From the NCBI GenBank assembly GCA_030063045.1, contig JAQSEB010000023.1, forward strand, positions 6,014,001 through 6,078,000: DNA of 64,000 nt, written 5' to 3'. This DNA is from Pratylenchus scribneri. Lineage: Eukaryota; Nematoda; Chromadorea; Rhabditida; Pratylenchidae. The position numbers were made by a program, and so were the translations under genes. Below the pieces are notes generated by a model that had not been told where the DNA came from, searched no databases, and was given only the letters and a program-made list of their open reading frames with translations. Below are positions 35,463-47,711 of the stretch, piece after piece; positions within the stretch are counted from its first letter, which is position 1, and each line of letters starts with the position of its first letter.

Positions 35463-38400
35463 GCCTCTGCCAACAATTCAGCACCCAGCAGCCAAAACCC
35501 GACAATACAATATATTGAAAAGTGGAATATCAAAAAAGGTGTGAGAATTTCTCACTTATTTTTTCAGCCTGAAAATTTGGCACGAATGTTGCAAAGGGAT
35601 CTGATGGAATTGAAATATTCAATGAAAAATCTAAAAAACAAACAAATTGATGATCAGGTGAAAGAAAGAGGGCAATGAAATGGGAAGGGGAGTTTATTTT
35701 TCTTTATTAATTTGATTTATATTAATCAAAAATTTCTATCCGGCGGGACCCAAACTCCCCTCCTAAAATATGAGAGTATGGTATTCATTTGTCTCCAATA
35801 GGGAATGTAATTAATGGAAAATATTTTAATTTGCCGAATAGATTATTAAATTGACGAATAGGTTATAACTGTTCAGAATTTCATAAGCCCAGAAACCTTT
35901 TATACAATTGAAAATCTCGTCAAAACGCGTCATACATTTTTATCTGCAAATTAAACAGAATCCATTTTTAATTCCCCTTTCCAATTTAACTGGGAAAATA
36001 AAAAACTGATTACATTAAATTCTCTATCAGAAGCCTCGATACTATAAAATTACGAAGTTTCTTCTAGAATGGGCTCTTAATAGAGAGTGAGCTACTAAAT
36101 TTCAGGTAGGCAAAATGGATCAAAATTAAAAATTTATTCAATAAAATTTACAAAAATCAGAACATATTTTTATGATTAGAAACATTTTTTTATTAATTTT
36201 TTACATTTCAAATATGTTTTCACAATTCAGAGTATTTTTTTAGCAAATCAGAAAAATTTTTAAAAAGATCTTTTCATATTTATAACTTGTATTTTTAAAG
36301 ACATGTTTTTCCAAATTGTTTTTTCTATCCTAAACATGTTTTGCATTTCACAAAAGTTTTTTTTACCAATTCAAAGATGAAAAAATGAGGGAGGCTTCAA
36401 ATTCAAAATAGAGAGTGAGTGGGCTTCTTATAAAGAATTTAAGGTAATCATTTCATCATGAAAAATAAAATTTTATGTTAAACTAATTCTTGAAATTTTC
36501 TTTTGCTATTTTTTGCAATAAATTTCCCAAAAAAAGATGATCCGGTTGCTAGCCATTTCTCGTGCCTTTTCTAATGTTAATGATGGATGGCACAAAAAAG
36601 CCCTCTTCAAATTAAGTGCTCACATTCAAAGCACTCTCCATGCACTGCAAAATCCGTCCGATTGCCGAAAAGCGCGCATTTTATTGATTGAGGTCAATGA
36701 AAAAATTCGCATTTAAAGATTCAATTGACAATTATTATAAATAATAATAATATTGAATTTGGCAAATAAAATATTGAAAATTGTGAAAAGAATATTTTTA
36801 ATTTGGCGAAAAAAGAAAACCTAATGTTAAAATAATTATAACGGTTAAGCGGTTTGTCCTAGACCCCCGTTCCTTAAACCCAATAAATAGATCTCGTCAT
36901 GTTGTATCCATTGGTTTTTAATTTGTCGGTTTTTGCCAAAAAAAAGATCTTATCTCGTTTTCGTTGAAAAATTAAGTTAGAATTGGTTAAATCATGACAA
37001 ATTATTATATACAATTGGATGCGCCTTGACGAGATCTATCGATTGGTTTTATATGGTTTGGAGGTCTAGGATATATTTTTGAACCATTATAAATCACTTT
37101 GACTTTTTCGCCAAATTAAATACTCTTTTCGCCATTATCAATACTAGCTCAGGAGTTCGCCCTTCGGGCGAACTCCTGAGCTAGGCACAATAATTAAGAA
37201 CATTCATGCTAAATATGAAAAAAGTTTTATTTTTAATTCTGATTCTTATTCTGATTTTTAATTTTAATTTTGATTTTATACTTATTCTTATTCTAATTTT
37301 TAATTCTGATTTTGTTACTTTCCTGTTTTTTTGCCGGGGCAAGAAGATTATCAGGAAGGCAAGACCTATAATATATAATAGGATGATTAAGAAGATGATG
37401 ATGATCTTCTTCGTATCATTTTCTCGTCATCTTCATCATCACCATCATCCTCATCTCATCTTCATAATCATCATCTTCATTCTGCATCATCATCTCATCC
37501 TCATCATCATCTCATCTTCATAATCATCTTCATTCTGCATCATCATCTCATCCTCATCATCATCTCATCTTCATAATTATCATCCTTATCTTAATCATCA
37601 TCCTCATTCTGCATCATGATCTTCATCATCATCTTCATCCTCAACATCTCATCTTCATCATCATCATCTCATCTTCATCCTTAACATCATCTCATCTTCA
37701 TCATCATCATCTCATCTTCATCCTTAACATCATCTCATCTTCATCATCATCATCTTCATCATCAACATCATCTCATCTTCATCATCATCCTCATCATCAT
37801 CTCATCATCATAATCATCATCTTCATTCTGCATCATCCTCATCATAATCCTCATCATTATCTTCTTCATCATCATCTTCATCATCCTCATCTTCAGCATC
37901 CTCATCATCTACCTTATCTTCAACATCATCATTATCCTCATTTTCTCATTCATCATCATCTCATCATCATAATCATCATCTTCGTTCTGCATCATCCTCA
38001 TCATAATCCTCATCATTACCTTCTTCATCATCATCTTCATCATCCTCATCTTCAGCATCCTCATCATCTTCCTTATCTTCAACATCATCATTATCCTCAT
38101 TTTCTCATCATCTTCATCCTGCATCATTCCTCATCTTCATCCTATTCTAAACTTCATCCTCTCATTTTCATCTTCATCATCATCTCCATCCTTATCATTC
38201 CCTTCACCATCCTCATCATCTTCCTCAATCAACATCTCCATCATTATCCTCTTCTTCATCATCCTCTCATTCAAATCTTCATTATCATCTTGCTAATCAT
38301 CCTATTATATATTATAGGTCTTGATTATTTTGATTTTTAATTCTGATTTTGTTCTGAATTATGATTGTTTTCTAATTTTTTTTGATTCATTGTTCTGATC

Positions 38401-41400
38401 TGATTTTTAATTCTGATTTTATACTGAATTCCGATTTTGTAATAAATTCTGATTTTGTTTTAGGATATTTTTTATCAAATTTTAAAATTATTTGGGACAA
38501 ACCCACGGAAAATTATATATAGGATTGAAAAAGAACATGCACATTTTTGTAATTCTTTATCCTAATTTTTATTAAGATTGAGTGAATGTGTGAAGAATAA
38601 GGAATTAAACTCTGCCACTTCAGAAAAATAAAAAAAAATAAATCTATTTAATTTGGGCTTGCAGATGTACTTTATTTAATGATATGTACTTATTTTGTTT
38701 GGTGTACTTTTTGTACTTTTTTTTTCACAAAATCATGAAAAAATGGTAAAATTTTTCGCTGAAAAAAAATCTGCAAACCCTGATTTAATTAATTCTAAAG
38801 AAACTTTCCAGGATGCTTTTATTCTTTGGGAAGTTTAAAAACAGTTGCAGGCAGTAGAAGTAATAATAATAAATAAATGAAAACAAATTTCATAATCAAA
38901 CATTAGCTGCAGACTGCAGTATGGATTAGAAATAAAAATTAATAAAGAACTGAAAAAGAACATGCACTTTTTTTAATTCTTTATCCTAATTTTTCTTTTT
39001 CCTTTTTTTATTCTTTATGTCTAAAAAATGTTTTTCTCTGTTTCTTTTAAAAAAAACAAAACGCCAAGTTCAAAATAATTTTTTTTTATAACAAACCAAC
39101 AGAAAATTATATATAGGATTTTTCGCCAAATTAAATATTTCCCTTATAAATAATCAAAATATTTATTTAATATTTAAAATAATTCTTCCCCTCTTTAAGT
39201 GGACAGGATATTGTGGTCTCGGCTGCGCTCTCCATTATGTCGGGTGAATTTTTACTAAATTCTACTTTCATTTTATGCTTCTCATTCTCACAAATAGATT
39301 TGCCTTAACATTGGCTGCCGCTTCCAATCGTGTTTTGTTGTTAAAGGATGATGGCAACTTTTGGAATAAAAATGGATGGAATTCCATCTTTAAGCCGATT
39401 ACAAAGTGCATTTATGTCCAATCTGTTAGTTTTTTTTCCTTTTTGTAAAATAATTTTTTTCTACTCTAATATTATATACATATTTATCTTCTTTTCTTCT
39501 AAATTGCCATTTATTGGACCAAAAGTTTACTCGTAATTTCAGATTGAATTGAACGTGGATATATCTTCATTTCCACTTTATACGATGCCGAATCAAACAG
39601 AGCGGATTGTGTGGATGCCTTCTCGCTGGGGTCTGTTTCAATTCGAATTATAACTTTGAATTTTTAAAGGTTAAAATCAAAGTAAATGTTAAAATTAAAG
39701 CATTTCAATTCGTTTTTAGAAATTAAAAAAATTTTTTTAAATTAAATTTAAATTTTTAAAATTAAGGTAATGTTTTTTAAAAGTTCCAATAAAAGTTAAA
39801 GTTAAAAGTAAATCGCTTTAAAAATGCCAGAAAATTCTTGAAAAAAATGACAAAGAAACATTTTCTGTTCTATATTTCCTGAGATATTTTCTTTAACCTA
39901 AACCTGGGTTATGAATATTTATATAATAGTTGGCATCCTTTTTAATCTATTTATATATTTTTTTTCAATATTGTTTTTAAAAATCATATAAATTAATATT
40001 GAATTATTCAGTCGACAAATTTTATATGGAAAGATAGAGCAAAGTCTATTCAATAAAATATCTTTGATTTCATATTTTTACAATTTTTTTCTAAGTAATT
40101 TTTAAGGGACTTTTTATACTCTTAAAATTCTCTTTAAAAGTTATTTAAGAGAAATGTTAAAGTTAATGGTAACTTTTAAAAGAATGGAGGATTTAAAATT
40201 ACAATTGAAAACATATCAAAACTTTAAAAATTTAACTATTAAGTTTGAATTGAACTTTAAACTTTTTATTTAAAAAATGGAATTGAAATGGAAAAATATT
40301 AAACTTTTAACTTTGAAAATTCTGCTTTAACTTCTAATTTCAACTTTTATTTTTTAAAATTCAATTGAAATGTGTTTACTTTTTAATTTTAAAATTAAAA
40401 CCTAGAAATAAATTTTCAAAATTAAAAATTAAATTGTCTAATTGAAACAGGCCCCCGGAGATTCGATGGATACCGTCAAATTGAGCATATGCCCCATGTT
40501 ATGCCCCGAGAATATGCCTCATTTCTTCAACAGCATCATTCAAATCCACCGGCCTGGTTTTTGGGACAGGTTGCATTGATTTAAATTTTGCTATCTTAAA
40601 AATATTTAAAATAATTAATTTTCTATTATTATATATTGATATAATTATTGAGAAAAAAACAGACAGTTAAATAATTCAGTAAATTTTAATTTCATTCAGT
40701 TCTTACATTTTTTGTGGAAGCCAGTCGAATCAATTTTAGAGAAAGCAAAGAATTTAGAGGCGAATATTAATTTCGAAAAAGGTTTAATTAAATAAAAAGA
40801 TATATGTAATTCGAATATTATTTAAAGGCCCAATCATTGGAATTCATGTGCGTCGGACGGACAAGATAGCGGAGGCCAATTATCAATCTCTGGATGAATA
40901 TATGGTAATTAGAAAAAAAAGAAAAATTTTAAATGCTAAAAATAATTACTATATTTTATTTAGAATAGATTCCATATTCATATTCTTAAAAATCATAATC
41001 CTTATAATCAATGCATAAAATTCATCAAGACACATCAATTGATTATTTTTTGAGTTAGGTTTAACTAATTAATTTTTACTATACTAAATATAGTTTTAGA
41101 CAAATACAAATACCCTAAATCCTCTATTAGAAGCCCCCTCTCTCTTAGAAGCCCCCTTCTATTAAGAGCCCACTCTAGAGGTTCTACGAAATTTAATAGC
41201 CTCGGGGCTATTAATAGAGGATTTACGGTAAATATAAGGGATCTAAATATTGTGAACAAAAACGAAGGGGAAACACACTTAAAAATAAAAAAAACCGGGA
41301 TAAAAAGTATAATTTTATCGGAAAATTGCCAAATCCCACATCTCTTTTAAATTATCTGTTTAAAAAGATGAATTATAATTGCAATTGAATAGAAAAGGAA

Positions 41401-44400
41401 AAATATTAGGCCAATTTCAAAGAATCAAATTCCGTAATAAAGCATTTTGCGAAAAAGATATTGATTATTTATAAAATAAATTTAAAAAATTATAAATTCT
41501 ATAATATTTTTATGATTTGTTTTTTTTCACGCAGAAATGGGCCAAATTTTGGTTCGATGTGGAAGAATATGAATTGAATGAGAAAAGGAATTTGAATGGG
41601 ATTCGAAGGCGTCTTTTCATTGCCACTGATGAGCCAAAAGTAATTGAGGAGGCGAGGAACAAATTCAGTGGAAATGGACCTGATCAATTCCAAATATATG
41701 CCATCGATCAGAATGCACAGGGTAATTGAAAAATTTTTAATATATAATAAAATAAATATAATTTTGTATTTTCGTTTTAGATGCAATGCATATTGAAAAT
41801 CGTTACACTTATGTTGGAGTTGCTGGAATGATCACAGAAATTCATGCCTTGATCCATTGCGATTTCGTCATTTGCACATTCAGTAGCAATGTAAAAATAA
41901 TAAAAATAATTATTTTAATTTCGATTCTTTTCCATTCACTGGTCATTTATACTTGCCAAATTTGCGAAATTTTCCATTATATTTATATTTAAAAATTTTG
42001 TATTTCTTTATAGTCAATATGAAAATTCATTGAAATATATTACATATATGATATATCGAACTTTTACTGTGGACAGAGAATCCTATTTGATTCCAAAAAT
42101 ATCGCGAAATATTATAGATTAATGCGAGCGAACGAATTTGTAACTGAAATAGGAGATATGTAAAAAAATACGAAAAATAAAGTTATATAATTTCGCTTTG
42201 TGCTATCAATTAGAGTCAGGGTGACCGTTTGACTTGACCAAAAATGTGGCTTTTGCTATAAAAAATGTAGGAAAAATGTGGGAAAATTTTCCGAAAATGT
42301 GGCAAAAAATGTGGCATTTTTTTAAAAAAGCTTTAAAACTCGCTAAAATTTATTTAAACCGTTTATTCTTTTTATTTTCCTAATGTTTTTACTCTATTTA
42401 GAAATTCTTGATTGCCAGAAATTTACTCGCAATCTTATTATTAGCCAAAAAATGACACAATAGGGGAAAATTTTTGTCAAAAATGGCCGCGCAGCGAAAA
42501 ATTTTAGTTTTTAGAGGTTATTTACGGAATTTTAATGATTTTCAATAATAATTTTCTAAATCTCAAAAATGTGGAAAAATGTGGGGAAAGTCAAAAATGT
42601 GGAAAAAATGTGGGAGAATGGTCGAAAATGTGGCAAAAGCCACATTTATGTGGTAAAACGGTCACCCTGATTAGAGTTCAATAAATTGTTTCAAAATAGT
42701 CGAGGAAAAGTTTCGTCAAATTTCATGTTAATTTTTTTTTTACAAAAGCTGCGATAAGTTAGGGCTTAATTAAATTTTTGGCTAAATTACACAAAAAAGG
42801 ATAGATGCATTTATAAATTTTGATTACATATTTATATTTATCTCTATCATTATTAAATATTAATAAATAAGCCAAAAATTGGCATTTTTTTATTATTTCA
42901 TTTTATTTGTTCAAAAGCAATGAAAGATTCATCATGCAGCTATAAAATTATGAAAAGACCTATAAATTTTTTTACCCATAGGCAAGAAGGGTAATTGGTC
43001 ATAATTTGAAAAAAAATTAGGCCGATCTAAAATTTTAGTTTTAACAGCAATTTTAGTCCTATAGAATTTTGAATATTCAATGGAAAAATGCAATAAAATC
43101 AGAACTGGCCTATGGCCTATATAAAATCAGAACTGGCTTATATAAAATCAGAACTGGCCTATATAAAATCAGTACTGGCCTATATAAAATCAGAACTGGC
43201 CTATATAAAATCAGAACTGGCCTATGTAAAATCAGTACTTGCCTAATGTAAAGTAAATAAGAACTGGCCTACATAAAATCAGAACTTGCCTAAATTAAAT
43301 CAGAACTGGCCTATATAAAATCTGAACGGTCAGAATAAATATCAGAACGGAAAAAAAATATCAGAACGGTCAAAAAAAAATAACAGAACTGTCAGAATAA
43401 ATATCAGAATAACGATCAGAATTATAATCTTAATTCTTAATATAATCAGAACTACAAGAAATAAAGTTTAAATCAGAATAAAATTAGAAACCAGAATTTG
43501 ATGATATAAATTCTGAATTTTCTGATATTAATTCTGACAATTATGTTATTAATTTCCCGTTGTTTTGATTTCTCAATTCTGATTTAATTTCCCATTGTTC
43601 TGATTTGATTTCCCGCTGTTCTGATATTTATTCTGACCTTCTGATTTTTTTTCTGACCTTTCTGATATTTTTTCTGACCGTTCTGATATTTTTTTCTGAC
43701 CGTTCTGATATTTTTTTCTGACCGTTCTGATATTTTTTCTGACCGTTCTGATATTTATTCTGACCGTTCTGATATTTATTCTGACCGTTTTGATATCTGA
43801 CCGTTCTGATATTTATTCTGACCGTTCTGATATTTATTCTGACCGTTCTGATTTTTTTTCTGACCTTTCTGATATTTTTTCTGACCGTTCTGATATTTTT
43901 TTCTGACCGTTCTGATATTTTTTCTGACCGTTCTGATATTTATTCTGACCGTTCTGATATTTATTCTGACCGTTTTGATATCTGACCGTTCTGATATTTA
44001 TTCTGACCGTTCTGATATTTATTCTGACCGTTCTGATATTTATTCTGACCGTTCTGATATTTATTCTGACCGTTCTGATATTTATTCTGACCGTTCTGAT
44101 ATTTATTCTGACCGTTCTGATATTTATTCTGACCGTTTTGATATCTGACCGTTCTGATATTTATTCTGACCGTTCTGATATTTATTCTGACCGTTTTGAT
44201 ATTTTTCTGACCGTTCTGATATTTATTCTGACCGTTCTGATTTTATATAGGCCAGTTCTGATTTAATTTAGGCAAGTTCTGATTTTATTGCATTTTTTCA
44301 AAATTCGCTAGAGATTTCCGGAATTCGCTAGAATGGACTGGTGAATTCTGGAATTTCCCAAATTCACTAGCGAATTCCGGAATTCGCTAGCCAGCCTAGC

Positions 44401-44943
44401 GAAAATGGGAATTTCCAGAATTCGCTAGTGATTTCCGGAATTCGCTAATTTCCCGAATTCGCTGTAACATATATATAAAACGAGTATGAAAATTGAAAAT
44501 GCATTTCGAATTTTAATTCACAGGTTTGCCTATTGGTCTTTGAATTGATGCAAGCTTTGAAAGGAAATGCTGGCGATCGGGTCAAATCATTGGATTCTTA
44601 CTATGAAGATTTTTCTGGTATAATTGTCAAAATTAATAAAAATATTTAAAATTTAGAACATTATATGGAGGCAATTAATGATTATCAAATAATTAAATCA
44701 GGCGAAATTGAGGCAAAACGGGGAGACACATTTGGTAGATGAATATTATTGGAATTCAACATTCTTTTTTTTCTAGAAGTTTACTATACTAATGTTTTTT
44801 GGAATGGATCCGTGCTTGCAAAGAATTTGGAAACGGGAAAAAGCGGACTTTTTCCGGCATATTTACTTAAAGATCATTATAAAATTGCCAGTTTTCCCAT
44901 CTTTTATGATGAAATTTTGATCAAAAATTTAATTAATGAATAA
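35463..44943 (+). CDS. fut-8: Alpha-1,6-fucosyltransferase (FUT8), N-terminal exon(s) not found
   Basis: Golgi enzyme that adds core fucose to the innermost GlcNAc of N-glycans. Thirteen exons in phase: 35463-35657, 36537-36692, 39200-39243, 39298-39424, 39543-39630, 40451-40569, 40700-40781, 40828-40904, 41535-41721, 41781-41890, 44524-44617, 44657-44734, 44777-44943; 507 residues to the stop. Family landmarks in order: LQNPSDCRKAR, the cysteine motif GYCGLGCALHYV, the GDP-fucose-binding loop GIHVRRTDK, FIATDEP, CDFVICTFSSN, and a C-terminal SH3-like region (TNVFWNGS, KSGLFPAYL). The family's N-terminal transmembrane anchor (roughly 70 residues) is missing from what I could assign; it must lie in an unrecognised exon left of 35463. 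Introns 2, 8, 9 and 10 are long and filled with arrays and elements. Confidence 0.92.
36783..37134. mobile_element. Foldback element in FUT8 intron 2
   Basis: Outer inverted ends contain AATTTGGCGAAAAA and its inverse. Inner arms include CCTAGACC and a GATCTCGTCA...ATCCATTGG segment facing its inverted partner. It belongs with the foldback elements at 28386 and 55709 by this core. Confidence 0.6.
37144..37184. other. Perfect 41-bp palindrome (19-bp stem, 3-nt loop)
   Basis: The arm beginning CTAGCTCAGGAGTTCGCCC is followed by TTC and its exact inverse. GC-rich against an AT-rich intron. It could be a cruciform or hairpin site or a minimal element remnant; not a terminator in this context. 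Confidence 0.85.
37361..38322. repeat. Long ATC/CAT trinucleotide array bounded by perfect 22-bp inverted repeats
   Basis: About 0.9 kb of CAT/CTT/CAT units. The flanking 22-mers (37361-37382 and 38301-38322, AAGACCTATAATATATAA followed by TAGG) are exact inverse copies. The inverted match goes on inward through GATGATTA. The array thus has the form of a TIR element with simple-repeat content. Met-rich or His-rich frames across it are artefacts. Confidence 0.8.
38490..39120. repeat. Dispersed direct repeats in FUT8 intron 2
   Basis: GAAAATTATATATAGGATT occurs near 38508 and again near 39102, and GAAAAAGAACATGCAC occurs near 38528 and 38951, each followed by similar AT-rich sequence. The rest of this intron holds nothing else I can identify. 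Confidence 0.5.
41110..41227. mobile_element. Short foldback element (about 118 bp)
   Basis: TAAATCCTCTATTAGAAGCC faces GGCTATTAATAGAGGATTTA. Related but decayed sequence (CTCTATCAGAAGCC, GGGCTCTTAATAGAGAG) occurs near 36020-36100, so this is a small repeat family. Confidence 0.6.
42217..42669. mobile_element. hAT-like element with ATGTGGC arms (453 bp)
   Basis: Ends CAGGGTGACCGTTT and near-exact inverse; exact 8-bp duplication ATTAGAGT (42209-42216, 42670-42677). Arms repeat AAAAATGTGGCAAAA; one AAAATGGCCGCGCAGCG core unit inside. Sister family of 3977-4744, differing by ATG(T) versus ATA(T) in the arm unit. Confidence 0.92.
43084..44297. repeat. Foldback of two tandem arrays, 20-21-bp units
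   Basis: Starts AAAAATGCAATAAAATCAGA and ends with its inverse. The left arm repeats ATAAAATCAGAACTGGCCTAT; the right arm is mostly TCTGACCGTTCTGATATTTA units (around 30 copies, 43620-44260) and closes with inverted CAGAACTGGCC units. It lies in FUT8 intron 10. The array is homogeneous with no unique spacers. Confidence 0.8.
44298..44465. repeat. GAATTCGCTAG palindromic repeat cluster
   Basis: Several units of TTCCGGAATTCGCTAG in both orientations next to the foldback array, just before FUT8 exon 11 (44524). Confidence 0.7.
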
Positions 44944-45029
44944 AATTTTGGAAATTTGAAAATTTTGTTAATTTAAAATTCTTTTTTTTTAATTAATAAA
45001 TCTTTTCCTTAAAAAATCAATACAGAATT

Positions 45030-45180
45030 TTTATTGGAGAAACAAAAACATTATTAAAATGTTTGGGAGAAACAAAAATATTATTAAAATTTTTGGAGTA
45101 ACAAAAACATTATTAAAATCTAAAATGTTTTGAAAAACAAAAACATTGTTAAATGTTTGGAGAAACAAAAACATTAAAAT
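45030..45180. repeat. Direct repeats of about 33 bp downstream of FUT8
   Basis: Four to five imperfect units of GGAGAAACAAAAACATTA plus TTAAAAT.. follow the FUT8 stop. Low-complexity, no coding potential. Confidence 0.65.
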
Positions 45181-45364
45181 TTCTGGAATAAATTATTTTT
45201 TACCTGTTTTGCGAAATTTTTCCATATCATATGTTTTATTTTTTATTATTTTATAGGATTTTTTGTATCAGTTATTTTTTCAAATAAATATTTCTTCAAA
45301 CAAACTGATGGATTTAAATTTTTTTTTCACAATTTTCAATGAATTGAATAGACCTCGACAAAAT

Positions 45365-45800
45365 GTTCTTTATGTTCTCAAGCTGTTTGAGAGACAGCAA
45401 AGAAAGAACGGAAAGAACAGAAAAAAAAACAAGGAAAATTAAAAAGGAACAAATGTTTAATATGTTCTTTTTTTATTCTTTTTATTAGAAACTGTTCTTT
45501 TTGTTCTTTTTTTTGGACCGTTCGGATTTGAATATACTTTTTGGTGGAAACAGAAAGAACAAAAAGAATAAAAGGATATTTTTTGTTCTTTTTGTTTTTC
45601 GCTGCTCTTTTTATTCTTTCTGTTCTTTTTGTTCTTTCTGTTTCCGCCAAAAAGTAAATTTAAATCCAAAACGGTCCAAAAAAGAACAAAAAGAACAGTT
45701 TCGAATAAAAAGAATACAAAAGATAAAAAGAACACTGTTCTTCGCTGTTCGCATCTGTTCCTCAGCCAGAAATAGAACAGCAGGTGGCAGAACAGAAAGG
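45365..45800. repeat. AAGAAC/GTTCTT inverted repeat block
   Basis: Purine-rich AAAAGAACAGAAAGAAC stretches face pyrimidine-rich TTCTTTTTGTTC stretches. Within them GGACCGTTCGGATTTGAA (from ~45516) faces an inverted partner ending GGTCC (~45690). The open frames of up to 117 codons here are repeat artefacts. The form is the same as the other arm-array elements, but I could not fix termini or a target duplication. Confidence 0.6.
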
Positions 45801-46061
45801 AAATTATGCCGTGATCTATTACCTTCCCTCAATTTTAGTTTCATAAAACTATAATCATAATAAAAAACTCAACATAAAAGTATTCGAATTCTCTTTTATA
45901 AATCCACTCAAAATCATGTATTTATTTTCATTGGCTATTTTTTAAAATACAGTTGAATCCAAACTTTCGTTGATAATAAAAAATTTTTTAATTTTATTAA
46001 CTTAATTCTTTATTCATCACTCAACTTCTAAAATTCGTAATATTTCACCGCTACTCAGAAA

Positions 46062-47535
46062 ATGTACTATAAACTATCTAAAAATATTTTTTATTTTCTT
46101 CTCTTCTATTTTTTCTGCTTTTTGACAGCAGAAGTCACCGGCGGAAGTTGGAAATTTAATTAAATCAATTTTTGATTAAGTTTATTTAGGATATAAGAGC
46201 AGGGATTCAACACATCAATCAATTTCGGGGAATGAGGGCAGAAGTGCTGTAGAAAAAGAAGAAATTAGGCGTGGAAAGCGACCAATGGAAGAAGAGGAAA
46301 ATGATAAAACTGCTAGGAAGAAAAAAGCTCGCAGGGAAAGTGGAGGAGGTAATACTATCGGTGGCGGGTAATGTTTTCAGTGCCGCAGTCGATTTTTCTG
46401 GCCAAATCTGGCCATAGTAGACCTCTGAATACTCTAGCAAAATGAAGCCCACCCTATGGGGCATGATCCTTGTTTTGTATGAACTTGATTTATATCCAGG
46501 ACAAAAAGTTTTATTTTAGCAAACCGGTTTTTGAACTGGTTTCTGCGCAATCCTGAACGTCTCATGAAAAATCCAAATTCAATTTCCATATTCAACTCAT
46601 TGAATTACTTAAAGAATAAATTTATTCTTTTTTTACACATTTACTAGGGGGTGAGAATGGGGAATTATTTTAGATAGAGGTAAAGATCATATATGTTAAT
46701 AGGGCTAATATAATGATTAGTTTTTGAAATTTTAGAATGTTTAGATTACTTATTATTATTCAATTATTACTAACCAGCATCTTCGCCGTTGCTTATACGG
46801 TTATATTATGGATAGTAGTATCTCGCCCCGTCGGGGCTCGATCCGATACCGTAGGCGCTATTTGATAACTTAATTTTGATTTGGGAAATAAAAAAGGAAA
46901 AAATTAAAAATCATCAGTCACTACTGGGATCCGAACCCGAGACTTATTCACTCATTGCCTCATTCGCGAAAGCAATCGTCCTACCCATTACCCAATGAGC
47001 TGTCATATTGGCTTCTTCCCTCCAACGGCCTATAGTCATAAAGAGACATAAGGGAAAATCACAAATTTGCATATAACTCGCGCAAGGCCGAAAGACAAAA
47101 TATCACCTTCCGGTGCATCAAGGTTATAATTCTCTATGGCCAAAATTTCAGAAAAATCGGTACACTACAAAAAAGAAGATACAATAACTGAATTAAACCC
47201 CATTTTTATTAATAATATAGAATAAGAATATGCAAATTTGAATAAATCTGTTATGAATTATTTTAGCAGCAGAGCCATTGTTGACATTGGAATTGAACAG
47301 GGAAGAAGCATTTGAAGTGAAAGAGCATATTTTCAGCATTGTGGACACTTTTTGGAAATATATGAAAGATGAGAGGGAAAATCCGTTGAAATTGCTTAAA
47401 CAGAGAATGCATTTTGATAATTATAAAATATTTATGCATATAAGCGGGTCACCAAAAGTGGACGAATTAATGGAAAAAGTTAAGAAAAGATTGATCAAGG
47501 AAGGCTTTAAAGCAGGTATAGCGGATGGAGTCTAA
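46062..47535 (+). CDS. Modular secreted family, gene 1 (signal peptide, short B, C), about 170 aa
   Basis: Exons 46062-46146, 46190-46348 and 47267-47535. Exon 1 is a signal peptide (MYYKLSKNIFYFLLFYFFCF) ending phase 1. Exon 2 starts like module A (RYKSRDS) but continues as the Lys/Glu tail of module B (KRPMEEEENDKTARKKKARR, then ESGGG). Exon 3 is module C (REEAFEVKEHIFSIVDTFWK, then GSPKVDELMEKV). Both junctions are phase 1. Exon 3 also contains an internal donor GCAG/GTATAG at the place where modules C of the sister genes splice, so the gene may run on to the D-like exons near 48.5 kb. Compared with its sisters it lacks the main B domain. Function unknown; secretion is inferred from the signal peptide. 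Confidence 0.7.
46880..47010 (-). repeat. tRNA-derived SINE-like sequence
   Basis: The minus strand reads an A-box-like ACAGCTCATTGGGTAATGGG and, about 60 bases on, a perfect B box GGTTCGGATCCC. Spacing is longer than a standard tRNA without a long variable arm, so a tRNA-derived SINE head or pseudo-tRNA is more likely than a working tRNA. It lies in intron 2 of gene 1. Confidence 0.5.
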
Positions 47536-47692
47536 ATTGAAATTTTCGCATTTTAGATCATTTTATAAGGAAAATTTTTAAGAATTAAGTAAAATTCTAA
47601 TGAGGAAAATACTCGCATATTTATTTATTTAAAGATTGGGTACTTAACGGGAAGAATAATTTTCAACGTCTCTGAACAAAAAAATAATTAGA

Positions 47693-47711
47693 GGGGGGGG
47701 GGGGGGGGGGG
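47693..47711. repeat. Homopolymer run of 19 G
   Basis: Uninterrupted G run continuing into GAGGGG. Similar runs lie at 52491-52501 (11 G) and 57379-57394 (16 C). All three are in this 47-58 kb stretch. They could form quadruplexes and are error-prone in sequencing. Confidence 0.9.

Noticed and set aside
35540..35568. A 29-base GT...CAG stretch as an intron within FUT8 exon 1 of this annotation
   Set aside because: The frame is open straight through it and 29 bases is too short for an intron.
37206..38127. His/Ile-rich and Met-rich open frames
   Set aside because: Produced by the ATC/CAT array and its AT-rich borders; no splice sites or conserved content.
43620..44260. CRISPR-like regular array
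   Set aside because: Units are head-to-tail with no unique spacers, in an intron of a eukaryotic gene; it is a satellite-type array.
45378..45854. Lys/Asn/Phe-rich frames
   Set aside because: Purine/pyrimidine repeat block of AAGAAC and its inverse, not coding.
46880..47010. Functional tRNA gene
   Set aside because: The B box is good, but the A-to-B spacing and arms do not give a convincing cloverleaf; kept as a SINE-like repeat.
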